From Geobacter argillaceus (GTDB lineage Bacteria > Desulfobacterota > Desulfuromonadia > Geobacterales > DSM-12255): DNA of 64,000 bases. Under the pieces are notes generated by a model that saw nothing but the letters and a program-made list of their open reading frames with translations, searched no databases and had not been told where the DNA came from. A program made the translations under genes and the position numbers. This document shows positions 1 to 8,684 of the stretch, piece after piece. Within the stretch, counting starts at the first letter, position 1. Every line of letters starts with the position of its first letter. The stretch is from positions 40,857 through 104,856 of the forward strand of contig NZ_VLLN01000014.1 of assembly GCF_007830735.1 (NCBI RefSeq), read 5' to 3'.

Positions 1-33
1 GCTCCGGAATGGGTCGCTGCCGGTCATGGGGCT

Positions 34-1017
34 CTATAATCCCATGGCCGTAGCGACTTCCTGAAGGGTCTTTTCCGCCTCAATCGCGGCCTTGCGGGCA
101 CCGGCAGCGAGTATGTCCGTCACCAGCCCGGGCTGGGCAAGCAACTCCTCGCGACGGGCGCGAAACGGCGCCAAGGCCTCCACCAGGCATTCAGCCTGGA
201 GCCGCTTGCACTCGACGCAGCCGATCTGGGCGCTACGGCAGGCGGCCATCACCTCTTCACGCTTCTCAGGCGGCAAATGCATCCCGTTCAGCGAGAAGGC
301 TACACACTGGTCCGGCTCACCCGGGTCGCTCCTTCTAACCCGCTGGGTATCAGTCACCATGGACATCACCTTTTTCCGGCTCTCGTCGGCACTCTCGGAG
401 AGGAATATGGCATTGCCGTAAGACTTGCTCATCTTCCGGCCGTCCAGACCCAGGACCTTCGGGGTCTCGGTCAGGAGCGCCTCGGGCTCGGGAAAGACCG
501 GCGTGTAGAGATGGTTGAAGCGGCGGGCGATCTCCCGGGTGATCTCCAGGTGGGGAAGCTGGTCATGGCCCACCGGCACCTTGCCCGCCTTGTAGATGAT
601 GATGTCGGCAGCCATGAGCACCGGATAGCCGAGGAAGCCGAAGGTGGAGAGATCCTTGGTCTGCAGGTTCTCCTGCATCTCCTTGTAGGTGGGGTTCCGC
701 TCCAGCCACGAGACCGGGGTGATCATCCCCAGGAGCAGGTTCAGCTCGGCATGCTGCGGCACATGGCCCTGACGGAAGATGGTCGACTTTTCCGGATCGA
801 TCCCAAAGGCAAGCCAATCCAGGACCATCTCCCGGATGCTGTCCCGAATTCCTTCCGTACTCGCATATTCGGTGGTCAACGAATGCCAGTCTGCAACGAA
901 AAAGAAGCAGTCGTAGTTGTGCTGCAACTCCAGCCAGTTGGCCAGAACACCGTGGAAGTGGCCCAGGTGGAGTTTCCCGGTGGGGCGCATGCCGCTGACA
1001 ATCCGCATGTTCTGCAT
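34..1017 (-). CDS. trpS: Tryptophanyl-tRNA synthetase
   Basis: Cytoplasmic class I aminoacyl-tRNA synthetase that charges tRNA-Trp using ATP. The 327-residue length is normal for bacterial TrpRS. The N-terminus carries the HIGH-type signature (HLGHFHG, about residues 17-23) and the KMSKS loop appears intact near residue 195, so both ATP-binding signatures are present. It is the last gene in this window of a minus-strand pair; the M50 protease gene ends only 11 bp upstream, so the two are probably co-transcribed. Identification is firm. Confidence 0.97.
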   Translation of the reverse strand: MQNMRIVSGMRPTGKLHLGHFHGVLANWLELQHNYDCFFFVADWHSLTTEYASTEGIRDSIREMVLDWLAFGIDPEKSTIFRQGHVPQHAELNLLLGMITPVSWLERNPTYKEMQENLQTKDLSTFGFLGYPVLMAADIIIYKAGKVPVGHDQLPHLEITREIARRFNHLYTPVFPEPEALLTETPKVLGLDGRKMSKSYGNAIFLSESADESRKKVMSMVTDTQRVRRSDPGEPDQCVAFSLNGMHLPPEKREEVMAACRSAQIGCVECKRLQAECLVEALAPFRARREELLAQPGLVTDILAAGARKAAIEAEKTLQEVATAMGL

Positions 1018-1028
1018 GAAAAAACTCC

Positions 1029-1709
1029 TTATCGCATCAGGAAGTGGGTAACGCTGAAAACGAGCTTGCTCTGGGGACCGGCCAGGAGACCGATCGCCAT
1101 GTTGAGTACCGGCGAAATGACCGTACTGAAGATATTGGTGAAAAAGACCAGGACAATGATGATGATCATGCCGTACGGCTCGATCCGCGCCAGGTTCGCC
1201 GCCTGCCGATAGGGAAGAAGGCCCACCATCACCCGGCCGCCATCCAGGGGCGGCAGGGGAATAAGGTTGAAAATCGCCAGGAGCAGGTTGATATACACCG
1301 AAAACGCCAGCATAAGGACAACCGGGTCGATGACCAACGGGATAAGAGAGGAATCGGGCAGTGCCTCGGTAGCGGCAACAATGCCGCGCATGGCAAAGGC
1401 CGACAGGGTTGCCAGGACGAAGTTGGTAACCGGTCCGGCACCGGCCACCCAGATCATGTCCGACTTGGGGTGACGAAGATTGCCGAAGTTCACCGGCACC
1501 GGCTTGGCCCAGCCGATGCCGACAATAAACACCATCAGGGTACCGAAGATATCCAAGTGTTTCAGGGGGTTGAGGGTCAGGCGCCCCATGGAGCGGGCGG
1601 TATTGTCGCCGAACCGGTCGGCCATGAATCCGTGGGAGACCTCATGACAGGTGATGGCCATGAGACCGGGCACCAGCATGATGGAGAGTTTGAGAAAAAA
1701 ATTATCCAT
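1029..1709 (-). CDS. Site-2-protease-like M50 family membrane metalloprotease
   Basis: Polytopic inner-membrane zinc protease of the small M50B type, 226 residues. The zinc site HEVSH is at residues 22-26 and the third-ligand motif PLPPLDGGRV is at about 151-160 (D156). Hydrophobic segments surround both motifs. There is no PDZ domain, so this is the compact form and not RseP. Natural substrates of this subgroup are mostly unknown. It sits 11 bp upstream of trpS, an arrangement I regard as conserved synteny without an evident functional link. Confidence 0.9.
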   Translation of the reverse strand: MDNFFLKLSIMLVPGLMAITCHEVSHGFMADRFGDNTARSMGRLTLNPLKHLDIFGTLMVFIVGIGWAKPVPVNFGNLRHPKSDMIWVAGAGPVTNFVLATLSAFAMRGIVAATEALPDSSLIPLVIDPVVLMLAFSVYINLLLAIFNLIPLPPLDGGRVMVGLLPYRQAANLARIEPYGMIIIIVLVFFTNIFSTVISPVLNMAIGLLAGPQSKLVFSVTHFLMR

Positions 1710-1805
1710 GGGGAATGGGGGCTCCTGTCGAACCTGTCGTTTCTAGCAGATAACCCGTGCAAAGTCAACGACACCCCCTTTTGGGTAGTGCACCACTTTC
1801 GCTAA

Positions 1806-2453
1806 TTAGGAATTACAGCTACAACTGCAGGAACACGACATGCCGGCAGCCTTGCCAAAGGCTTCCCGCCCCTCTTTCCAGCTGAGCCAGGAGATCAGCA
1901 GCGCGCCCAGGGCGTCGAGGCTGCCGATTCCGGTCAGTTGAAAGCCAACGCTTGCCACCAACAGGACAAGCGAGAGGTACATGCACGCCTTCGAGCAGGC
2001 TGCGTCGGCCAGCATGGCCGGAGAGTTCAGGGCCGTGCCGACTCTGGTCTTGTGGTGAATCAGTAACCACATGAACGAAATAGACACCAACGAGACGACA
2101 ACGCCCCAGAACGTCGTTGCCGGACGATGCTGCAACACCAGGTTCAGGGTCGCCGTGGCAACCAGACCAGCTGTCAGGAGGTAGAAGGCACCGCCGGTGA
2201 TCCTAAGTGCCCGCTGTTCGAACGCATCCCTTGTTTCATAACTGTTCTGCCTGATGCGGCGGATCATGTGCCAGACGCCGACCGCCGAAATAACCTCGAT
2301 GAAGGAATCCACCCCGAAACCGAACAGCGCCAGTGTCTCGTCGGCGGCTCCCAGTGCCATGGACACGACCCCCTCCACTACGTTGTAGCCAATGGTAAGC
2401 AGCGCCAGAAAATTGGCCCGGACCAGAAGCTTGTCACGTTCGATCTGTCCCAT
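1806..2453 (-). CDS. Cation-diffusion-type membrane transporter with Cys-rich tail
   Basis: A 215-residue polytopic membrane protein resembling the transmembrane part of cation efflux proteins (several hydrophobic segments and an FGFGVDSFIEV segment near the second helix). It lacks the usual cytoplasmic domain of canonical CDF exporters. The last residues are CSCSCSCNS, four alternating cysteines that could bind a soft metal. The ATG at 2453 follows the upstream gene's stop by one base, so translation is probably coupled; a longer in-frame start at 2489 would overlap that gene. It is the third gene of an operon led by a CadC-like repressor, which supports a role in metal export or tolerance. 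Substrate unknown. Confidence 0.72.
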   Translation of the reverse strand: MGQIERDKLLVRANFLALLTIGYNVVEGVVSMALGAADETLALFGFGVDSFIEVISAVGVWHMIRRIRQNSYETRDAFEQRALRITGGAFYLLTAGLVATATLNLVLQHRPATTFWGVVVSLVSISFMWLLIHHKTRVGTALNSPAMLADAACSKACMYLSLVLLVASVGFQLTGIGSLDALGALLISWLSWKEGREAFGKAAGMSCSCSCSCNS

Positions 2454-2454
2454 A

Positions 2455-2850
2455 TCAGGCAGCTCCCTTCCGGTACCAAAGGGATGCAACCATCCCGTAT
2501 ATGCAGTTCAGACCGATCACGACAATCGGCGTGACAGCGCCGAAGCCAAGCCCCAGCACACCTTTACCCATCCCCGGCAGCACCAGGAAGAGCATCATGG
2601 CTGAGGGGAGAAGACTGAAGAGGCAACCGCGCAGGATAAATTTGCCCCGCAGGAGTGGCAACAGCAACAAGAGCATCCAGATACCGCCCCAAATCATCCG
2701 CTGGTAGAGCCAGGGGGCAGTGAACTCGGGCTTCATGGACAGGCCGATCAGGTCGCTGATGCCAGCTCTACCCATGAACCAGATATTGAAACTGTCGACA
2801 AAACCGCCCACTGCTCCGCCGGCAAAGGCGGCACTGATTTTTCGGATCAT
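2455..2850 (-). CDS. Small integral membrane protein of the metal-response operon
   Basis: 131 residues with about four hydrophobic segments and a glycine-rich first helix. I do not recognise the family. The start ATG overlaps the stop of the upstream regulator gene (ATGA), and an AAGGAG ribosome-binding site lies inside the end of that gene. The following transporter gene starts one base after this stop. The tight CadC-like/membrane/transporter arrangement suggests the three act together in metal or metalloid response. This one has no motif that points to a specific role. Confidence 0.65.
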   Translation of the reverse strand: MIRKISAAFAGGAVGGFVDSFNIWFMGRAGISDLIGLSMKPEFTAPWLYQRMIWGGIWMLLLLLPLLRGKFILRGCLFSLLPSAMMLFLVLPGMGKGVLGLGFGAVTPIVVIGLNCIYGMVASLWYRKGAA

Positions 2851-3215
2851 AGGGACACTCCTTGTGACACGATATGGTTGATACCCTCCCTCAGCAGGTT
2901 CCCCACATGGCTATCGTCCAGCGAATAGTAGACGATCCTGCCATCCTTCCGGTACTTGACCACCCTCAGGGAGCGAAGCAACCGTAATTGGTGGGAGACA
3001 GCCGACTTGGTGGTCCCCAGGAGACTGGCAATGTCGCAGACGCAGAGTTCTTCCAGTGAAAGGGCATGAAGGATACGAACCCTGGTGGGATCACCGAGCA
3101 GCCGGAAGGTTTCGGCCAACCGGAGCAGGATTCCCTCTGAAGGCATGGCATTCCTGACAGCGGCAACCTTTGCCTCATTAATCAGGTTGACAGTGCAGAC
3201 AACGCTTTCTCGCAT
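2847..3215 (-). CDS. ArsR/SmtB-family metal-sensing repressor, CadC-like
   Basis: Winged-helix repressor of 122 residues counted from the ATG at 3215; a TTG at 3218 is also possible. The recognition helix segment ELCVCDIASLL places cysteines at 58 and 60, and Cys7 lies in the N-terminal arm. In the CadC family the soft-metal site uses Cys7, Cys11, Cys58 and Cys60; three of these positions match, and residue 11 is Leu. Cd/Pb/Zn-type sensing is therefore likely (inference). It is the first gene of a three-gene operon with two membrane proteins. A good SmtB-type operator overlaps its predicted transcription start. Confidence 0.88.
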   Translation of the reverse strand: MRESVVCTVNLINEAKVAAVRNAMPSEGILLRLAETFRLLGDPTRVRILHALSLEELCVCDIASLLGTTKSAVSHQLRLLRSLRVVKYRKDGRIVYYSLDDSHVGNLLREGINHIVSQGVSL

Positions 3216-3231
3216 CAATAGTCTCCATTGT

Positions 3232-3283
3232 TGAGCAACTATTCAACTGTCAATAACATAATCTTCGATAGTGCATCAGTCAA
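3232..3283 (-). promoter_or_regulatory. Promoter and SmtB/ArsR-type operator of the CadC-like operon
   Basis: Read on the minus strand there is a -35 element TTGACT (3278-3283), a 17-bp spacer and a -10 element TATGTT (3255-3260). Just downstream, TGAGCAACTATTCA (3232-3245) matches the SmtB-family consensus TGAACAnnTATTCA with one mismatch. The operator falls over the expected transcription start, so binding would block initiation. Confidence 0.7.
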
Positions 3284-3426
3284 GCGCGATTAACAGATAC
3301 TCCCTTTTATCTTTGAACAAACAGTGAAACTAAAGCCATTATGGAACGAAGAGTCACTGACCGATAATGGCCGGCAGAGTAATATTGAAGGAGGCAAAAC
3401 GAATTTTTTATGCTAAATCTTTCACC

Positions 3427-4092
3427 ATGCATCTCGACTGGAACGATATTGACACAGTCCTCCTGGACATGGACGGCACGCTCCTGGACCGTCATTTTGA
3501 CGACCACTTCTGGCTTGAGCATGTCCCCAGGACCTACGCAATCAAGCATGCCCTCCCGCTTGCCGATACCAAGGAACAGCTATATGCCCTCTTCCGCTCC
3601 CAGGAAAACACCCTCAACTGGACCGACCTTGACTACTGGTCCGACCGCCTCGGTCTTGACATCCCGCTGCTCAAAAGGGAAGTGGACCACCTCATAGCGG
3701 TCCATCCCTTTGTCGTAGAATTCCTCCTTTTTCTCCGCCACCATGGCAAACAGGTCCATCTGGTTACCAACGCCCACAGTAAAACCCTGGACCTGAAGAT
3801 GCGCACAACCCGTCTTGGCCCTTACTTCACCAGCATCGTTTCGGCCCATGAAGTGGGACTCCCCAAAGAGGACCTCGCCTTCTGGGGAGCCTTGCAGAGG
3901 ATGATCCCGTATCAGCCCGAACGTACCCTTCTGGGTGAGGACAGTGAACGGAACCTCTTCACCGCCCAGCAGTTCGGCATCCGTTACCTGGTCTACGTCA
4001 GCCGTTTCAGTTCAACGGTCCCGCCCAAACCCTCCCCCACCTACAGTTCCATTCACCATTTCGGCGAATTGATCCCGCTGCCGAACTGTTAG
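3427..4092 (+). CDS. HAD-superfamily hydrolase, YrfG-like nucleotidase
   Basis: Cytoplasmic HAD phosphatase, 221 residues from the chosen ATG. Motif I is DMDGTLLD near the N-terminus, motif II is the VTNAH segment, and the KED and GEDSERN regions near residues 150-180 give the Mg-binding acidic residues. From the MHLDWNDIDTV start the whole protein aligns in my memory with E. coli YrfG, a GMP/IMP nucleotidase. The frame is open back to 3367, and an AAGGAGG lies at 3387-3393, but similarity begins at 3427, so that start is preferred. It appears monocistronic. Confidence 0.82.
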   Translation: MHLDWNDIDTVLLDMDGTLLDRHFDDHFWLEHVPRTYAIKHALPLADTKEQLYALFRSQENTLNWTDLDYWSDRLGLDIPLLKREVDHLIAVHPFVVEFLLFLRHHGKQVHLVTNAHSKTLDLKMRTTRLGPYFTSIVSAHEVGLPKEDLAFWGALQRMIPYQPERTLLGEDSERNLFTAQQFGIRYLVYVSRFSSTVPPKPSPTYSSIHHFGELIPLPNC

Positions 4093-4198
4093 CCTGTCTC
4101 CACCCGACCGCTTTGACTTGTTGACCACAACCTGCTATTTTATAAACATAAAGGGTTAACTTATCGAACAAAAGGAGGGCGCTTTCACGGGAGGATGT

Positions 4199-4342
4199 AT
4201 GGAATACCTTATAATCATATTCGTGGGCGCTGCAATCGCGCACGTTGTCCAAATCTTCTGTTATTTCGACTACCTGAAAACCAGCACCCATGATCGGACC
4301 CCCCACGTAGGATCGGGGATGGAACTTCATGGTCAGGCTTGA
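4199..4342 (+). CDS. Possible 47-residue single-span membrane protein
   Basis: A short frame that begins MEYLIIIFVGAAIAHVV, a plausible membrane span, followed by a polar tail and a TGA stop. A GGGAGG ribosome-binding site lies four bases before the ATG, and a strong terminator follows at 4368-4402. No family is recognised. The codon pattern is too short to judge, so this rests on the ribosome-binding site, the hydrophobic segment and the terminator. Confidence 0.45.
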   Translation: MEYLIIIFVGAAIAHVVQIFCYFDYLKTSTHDRTPHVGSGMELHGQA

Positions 4343-4367
4343 CAATGCCAAAACCACAGCAGCACGA

Positions 4368-4402
4368 AAAAAGGCAGGGTGCGTTACACACCCTGCCTTT
4401 TT
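4368..4402. terminator. Bidirectional intrinsic terminator
   Basis: A perfect 9-bp stem GGCAGGGTG/CACCCTGCC with a 7-base loop is flanked by an A run on the left and a T run on the right. It lies between convergent genes and can end both the small plus-strand ORF and the riboflavin/hom operon on the minus strand. Confidence 0.88.
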
Positions 4403-4422
4403 GTTACCTGATTCTACCCAAG

Positions 4423-5733
4423 TCAGTCCAGATTGTCCTCGATCCTGATCAGCTTGGTCTGCTCCCTGATCACGTCAAAGGAGTCGATCTCCGCCAGGGC
4501 CAGCCGCACGTCCTGTTCGCGGGCCTCATGGGTCATGATCACGATAGGTACCGTCTCGCTGGAACTTCTGGCGGTCTGGATCATCGATTCTATGCTGATG
4601 TCGTGTGTGCCCAGGGCACCGGCAATCCTGGCCAGGACCCCGGGGCGGTCGGCAGCGCTGAACCGCAGATAGTATTTGCTGACCGACTCGCCAATCGGCT
4701 TGATTGCCAGGGTCTTGACCGATGATTCGTGGAAGCCGCGGGATGCCACCCGTTGACCGATGCCGGCCATGATATTACGGCCGATGTCGATCAGGTCCCC
4801 GACCACGGCGCTCGCAGTCGGTTCCATCCCGGCACCACGGCCGTAGAGCATGACCGGACCGACAAAATCACCTGCCAGGCGGATGGCGTTGAAAACGCCG
4901 TCAACATCGGCAAGCGGATAGTTCAGCGGGATCATGGTCGGGTGAACCCGCGCCTCGATCCGGTCGCCGTCACGCTTGCCAATGGCAAGCAGCTTGATTT
5001 TGTAGCCGAATTCCCGGGCGAAGTTGACATCGATGGCGGAAATCCCCGTGATCCCCTCGGTATGGATGTCATCGAATTTCACCCTGGTGCCGAAACAGAG
5101 AGAAACCAGCAGCGCCAGCTTATGCGCCGTATCGACCCCCTCGATATCAAAGGTGGGATCGGCTTCGGCATACCCCAGCTCCTGGGCCGTCTTCAGGACA
5201 TCGGCAAAATCGGCCCCTTCCCGGGTCATCCTGGTCAGGATGTAGTTACAGGTGCCGTTGAGAATCCCCAGGACTGTGCTGAAATTGTTGGCCGCCATAT
5301 TCCCCTTGATGGCGGAAAGAACCGGAATACCGCCACCGACAGCCGCCTCGTAGAGGACCTCTACTCCCTTTTCTGCCGCAGCCCGGTAGATCTCCTCGCC
5401 ATGGACTGCCAGGAGCGCCTTGTTGGCGGTAACGATATGCTTGCCGTTGGCAATGGCCTTCAGGACAAAGCTCCGGGCCGGTTCGTAGCCGCCGATCAGC
5501 TCGATGACCACGTCGATCTCGGGATCGTTCAGCAGCTCGTTGGCATTGGTCGTGAGCACACCATCCGGTACGCTCACCCCGCGATCGGTTGTTATATCCA
5601 GATCGGCGATCGTTTTCAGCGTCAGACTGGCGCCCAGTTTTTCCTCGATCAGGGAACCGTTCTTCTGCAGCAGCTTGACAACACCGGTACCGATGGTACC
5701 GAATCCGATAAGTCCCAGGGTGATTCTCTTCAT
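4423..5733 (-). CDS. hom: Homoserine dehydrogenase
   Basis: NAD(P)-dependent reduction of aspartate semialdehyde to homoserine, the branch point for threonine, methionine and isoleucine. The 436 residues comprise an N-terminal Rossmann fold (GFGTIGTGVV from about residue 8), the catalytic domain with the GILNGTCNYIL and ADPTFDIEG segments, and a C-terminal ACT domain starting near 'YYLRFSAADRPGVLARI' for allosteric amino-acid control. The start is the ATG at 5733, preceded by GAGGAACA; an open extension to 5853 would overlap nusB. It is the last gene of a minus-strand operon ended by the terminator at 4368-4402. Confidence 0.96.
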   Translation of the reverse strand: MKRITLGLIGFGTIGTGVVKLLQKNGSLIEEKLGASLTLKTIADLDITTDRGVSVPDGVLTTNANELLNDPEIDVVIELIGGYEPARSFVLKAIANGKHIVTANKALLAVHGEEIYRAAAEKGVEVLYEAAVGGGIPVLSAIKGNMAANNFSTVLGILNGTCNYILTRMTREGADFADVLKTAQELGYAEADPTFDIEGVDTAHKLALLVSLCFGTRVKFDDIHTEGITGISAIDVNFAREFGYKIKLLAIGKRDGDRIEARVHPTMIPLNYPLADVDGVFNAIRLAGDFVGPVMLYGRGAGMEPTASAVVGDLIDIGRNIMAGIGQRVASRGFHESSVKTLAIKPIGESVSKYYLRFSAADRPGVLARIAGALGTHDISIESMIQTARSSSETVPIVIMTHEAREQDVRLALAEIDSFDVIREQTKLIRIEDNLD

Positions 5734-5746
5734 TGTTCCTCGCACG

Positions 5747-6172
5747 TTACGGTGATGGTTGACCGGAAACAGCCTTCTCACCGGCAAACTGGTCAAGTAT
5801 GCCGTTGATGAAGGCCGGAGAATCCTCGGTCCCGAACTTCTTGGCAATTTCAATGGCCTCGTTGATGGTCACGTTGGCAGGGATGTCGGGACGAAAAAGC
5901 AGCTCGAACACGGCCAGCCGCAGGATATTCAGGTCTATCCGGGCCATCCTCGGCACGGTCCAGTTGGTGGACTTTTCCTCAATGGCGGCATCGAGCTCCG
6001 CCTTATGTTCGGCAACGCCAAGCACCAGCTCTTCGGCAAAGGCTTGTGAAGCCTCCGAGCCGCGGGCGCCCTCCCGGAAATGGCGAAGCGCCTGTGGCAC
6101 CGTTACCGGGTTCAGTTCCATGCCATAGAGAATCTGGAGGGCCTGCTCCCGCCCTTCGCGGCGCGCCCCCAC
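5747..6172 (-). CDS. nusB: Transcription antitermination protein NusB
   Basis: RNA-binding antitermination factor that pairs with NusE (S10) on boxA of rRNA operons. The protein is all-helical and 141 residues long. The family N-terminus ([14 protein letters not shown]) and the C-terminal [13 protein letters not shown] / [24 protein letters not shown] segments are clear. The start codon is GTG at 6172, immediately after the ribH stop, so translation is probably coupled. The gene order ribH-nusB is widespread. Confidence 0.95.
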   Translation of the reverse strand: MGARREGREQALQILYGMELNPVTVPQALRHFREGARGSEASQAFAEELVLGVAEHKAELDAAIEEKSTNWTVPRMARIDLNILRLAVFELLFRPDIPANVTINEAIEIAKKFGTEDSPAFINGILDQFAGEKAVSGQPSP

Positions 6173-6637
6173 CTAAACCACCTTGAGCAGGTTGGCGGTC
6201 TCGATGGCCGTCATGGCAGCGTCGAATCCCTTGTTCCCGGCCTTGGTGCCGGCCCGCTCAACGGCCTGTTCGATGCTGTCCGTGGTGAGTACGCCAAACG
6301 CAACCGGCACCCCGGTCTTGAGCGATACCTGCGCGACCCCCTTGGATACTTCCGCAGCCACATAGTCGAAATGGGGAGTAGACCCGCGGATCACTGCCCC
6401 GAGGCAAATAATGGCATCGTACTTCCCGGCCACCGCCAGTTTTTGCGCCACCAGGGGAATCTCAAAGGCACCGGGCACGCGCACAACGGCAATGTCGCCG
6501 TCAGCAGCGCCGTGACGAATAAGGGCATCAAGGGCACCTTCCAAGAGACGTTCGGCAATGAAGCCGTTGAAACGGCTGACGACTATACCGACGCGCAGGC
6601 CGGTGGCATCAAGTTTTGCATCATGGTATACGGGCAT
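6173..6637 (-). CDS. ribH: 6,7-dimethyl-8-ribityllumazine synthase
   Basis: Penultimate step of riboflavin synthesis: condenses 5-amino-6-ribitylamino-uracil with dihydroxybutanone phosphate. 154 residues, normal length. Signatures include [17 protein letters not shown] near the N-terminus, VPGAFEIP, the [14 protein letters not shown] loop and [12 protein letters not shown]. The protein assembles into icosahedral or pentameric complexes in other bacteria. It lies between ribBA (23 bp upstream) and nusB (no gap). Confidence 0.97.
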   Translation of the reverse strand: MPVYHDAKLDATGLRVGIVVSRFNGFIAERLLEGALDALIRHGAADGDIAVVRVPGAFEIPLVAQKLAVAGKYDAIICLGAVIRGSTPHFDYVAAEVSKGVAQVSLKTGVPVAFGVLTTDSIEQAVERAGTKAGNKGFDAAMTAIETANLLKVV

Positions 6638-6660
6638 AATCCCTCCAAACCTGAATGTAG

Positions 6661-7896
6661 TTAGATATTTTCGCCAGGCGTCTCACTGGTGTCCACGTTC
6701 ACCAGCAGGTGCCCCATCTTGTCGCGTTTCGTCTGCAGATAGCGCAGATTGCAGCTGTTGGGCTGCACCTCGATCTGCACCCGATCAATGATGTTGATGC
6801 CGTAACCTTCCAGACCGATGACCTTTTTCGGGTTGTTGGTCAAGAGACGGATATTCTTCAGACCGAGGTTCACGAGGATCTGGGCACCGATGCCGTAATC
6901 CCGCAAGTCGGCCTTGAAACCGAGTTCCAGGTTGGCCTCCACGGTGTCTTTTCCCTCATCCTGAAGCACGTAGGCCTTCAGCTTGTTCACCAGACCGATG
7001 CCACGCCCTTCCTGACGCATGTAGAGGATGACCCCTTTCCCCTCCCGCTCGATCATAGCCATGGCGCTCTGCAGCTGCTCACCGCAGTCGCAGCGGCAAC
7101 TGCCGAAGACATCGCCGGTAAGGCACTCGGAATGGACCCGCACCAGCACCGGTTCGTCACCGGCAACATCACCCTTGACAAGGGCGATATGCTCCAGGTT
7201 GTCCACCTGGTTGTCAAAGGCAATCGCCTTGAAATCACCGCCGTACAGTGTCGGCATGGTCGCTTCGACAGACCGCTGCACCAGGGTTTCGGTGCGCATC
7301 CGGTAGGCAACCAGGTCGGCTACGGTGCAGATCTTCAGACCATGCTCCTTGGCGAACTCCCGCAATTCGGGCATCCGGGCCATGGTCCCGTCATCGTTCA
7401 TGATCTCGCAGATCACCCCCGCCGGCGTCAGCCCAGCCAGCCGGGCCAGGTCTACCGACCCCTCGGTCTGGCCGGTCCGCACCAGAACGCCGCCACTGCG
7501 GGCCCGCAGCGGAAAAACATGACCGGGCCGGGCCAGATCCTCGGCCCGGGTCTCAGGGGCCACGGCGGTCAGAATGGTGTGGGCGCGGTCAGCGGCCGAA
7601 ATACCGGTTGATACCCCCTTTTTCGCCTCGATGGAGACGGTAAAGGCGGTCCCGAAGGAGGAGGTGTTGTTGGCGACCATGGGGTTGAGGCGGAGCCGGT
7701 CACAGGTGTCCGGGGTCAAAGTCAGGCAGATCAGCCCCCGGCCGTACTTGGCCATGAAGTTGATCGCCTCGGGCGTGACCGCTTCGGCCGCCATGGTCAG
7801 ATCCCCTTCGTTTTCACGGTCTTCGTCGTCCACCAGGATGACTATCTTCCCCTGGCGGATATCCTCTATGGCTTCATCAATGGTCGCAACAGGCAC
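6661..7896 (-). CDS. ribBA: Bifunctional DHBP synthase / GTP cyclohydrolase II
   Basis: 411-residue fusion supplying both entry reactions of riboflavin synthesis. Residues about 1-200 form RibB, with the acidic cofactor loop [10 protein letters not shown] and the [11 protein letters not shown] segment. Residues about 205-400 form RibA, with the zinc motif [18 protein letters not shown] and [16 protein letters not shown]. Both active sites look complete. About 140 bp separate it from ribE, the longest gap inside the operon; I see no riboswitch there. Confidence 0.96.
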   Translation of the reverse strand: MPVATIDEAIEDIRQGKIVILVDDEDRENEGDLTMAAEAVTPEAINFMAKYGRGLICLTLTPDTCDRLRLNPMVANNTSSFGTAFTVSIEAKKGVSTGISAADRAHTILTAVAPETRAEDLARPGHVFPLRARSGGVLVRTGQTEGSVDLARLAGLTPAGVICEIMNDDGTMARMPELREFAKEHGLKICTVADLVAYRMRTETLVQRSVEATMPTLYGGDFKAIAFDNQVDNLEHIALVKGDVAGDEPVLVRVHSECLTGDVFGSCRCDCGEQLQSAMAMIEREGKGVILYMRQEGRGIGLVNKLKAYVLQDEGKDTVEANLELGFKADLRDYGIGAQILVNLGLKNIRLLTNNPKKVIGLEGYGINIIDRVQIEVQPNSCNLRYLQTKRDKMGHLLVNVDTSETPGENI

Positions 7897-8036
7897 TGTC
7901 AGTCACCAATCCTTATAATTTTCGTATCCCTTCAACGGGATCAGCGTTCTATACCAGAAATGGCGTAAATAGGCAAAGGGCAAACTTGAAAAAAGGGCAC
8001 CGTAACAGGTATTCCGCACCACCTGAAGGATACCAA

Positions 8037-8684
8037 TCAGACAAACCCGTTGGCCGCCAGGCTCTCCAGGGTCAGGCCCGTGCGGCCGACCGGCTGATGG
8101 CCCGTCAGGAGCCGTTCCACATACTTGCCGATGATGTCGGTCTCGATATTGACCTTGAAGCCCGGCCGGACGAACTGGAGCGTGGTCCTGGCGGCGGTAT
8201 GGGGAATAATATTGACGCTGAAACCGTCGTTACTCACGGTATTCACCGTCAGACTGATCCCGTCAATGGCAACCGACCCCTTCTCCACTATGTAACGGGC
8301 GTGCTGGGGAGGCAGTTGGAAGCTTATCACCAGGTTGCCGGACGCCTCGCGCAGCCCCACAACCGTGGCAACGGTGTCAATGTGACCGCTGACCAAGTGC
8401 CCCCCCAAACGGTCACCCACCTTCAGCGCCCGCTCCAGATTTACCGGTGCGCCGCCGACCAACCCGCCAACAGTTGTCCGGTCCAGGCTCTCGGGCGATA
8501 CATCAAAGGTGAGCTCACCGGCACCCTTTGCCACCACCGTCAGGCAGGCGCCATTCACCGCCACCGAATCCCCCATGGCGATCTCGCCGCACGGCAGAGC
8601 GGTCGTTACCGTGAGCCGGGCAGCGCTCCCGGCACGCTGGAGCCGTACCATCCTGCCCACATCTTCAATCAGACCGGTAAACAT
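8037..8684 (-). CDS. ribE: Riboflavin synthase, alpha chain
   Basis: Dismutates two lumazine molecules into riboflavin and the pyrimidine precursor. The 215 residues show the two-fold internal repeat typical of the trimeric enzyme. The first half begins [10 protein letters not shown] and contains MGDSVAVNGACLTV; the second contains GHIDTVATVV and GISLTVN. The start overlaps the 3' end of ribD by 16 bp, so translation is probably coupled. Confidence 0.96.
   Translation of the reverse strand: MFTGLIEDVGRMVRLQRAGSAARLTVTTALPCGEIAMGDSVAVNGACLTVVAKGAGELTFDVSPESLDRTTVGGLVGGAPVNLERALKVGDRLGGHLVSGHIDTVATVVGLREASGNLVISFQLPPQHARYIVEKGSVAIDGISLTVNTVSNDGFSVNIIPHTAARTTLQFVRPGFKVNIETDIIGKYVERLLTGHQPVGRTGLTLESLAANGFV

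Noticed and set aside
277..1212. Long plus-strand frame antisense to trpS and the M50 gene
   Set aside because: No family similarity or ribosome-binding site. The minus strand carries well-conserved proteins, and the frame is a by-product of high GC content.
4729..5808. 359-codon plus-strand frame antisense to hom
   Set aside because: Composition is rich in His, Gln, Gly and Asp without any fold pattern. The hom gene on the other strand is certain.
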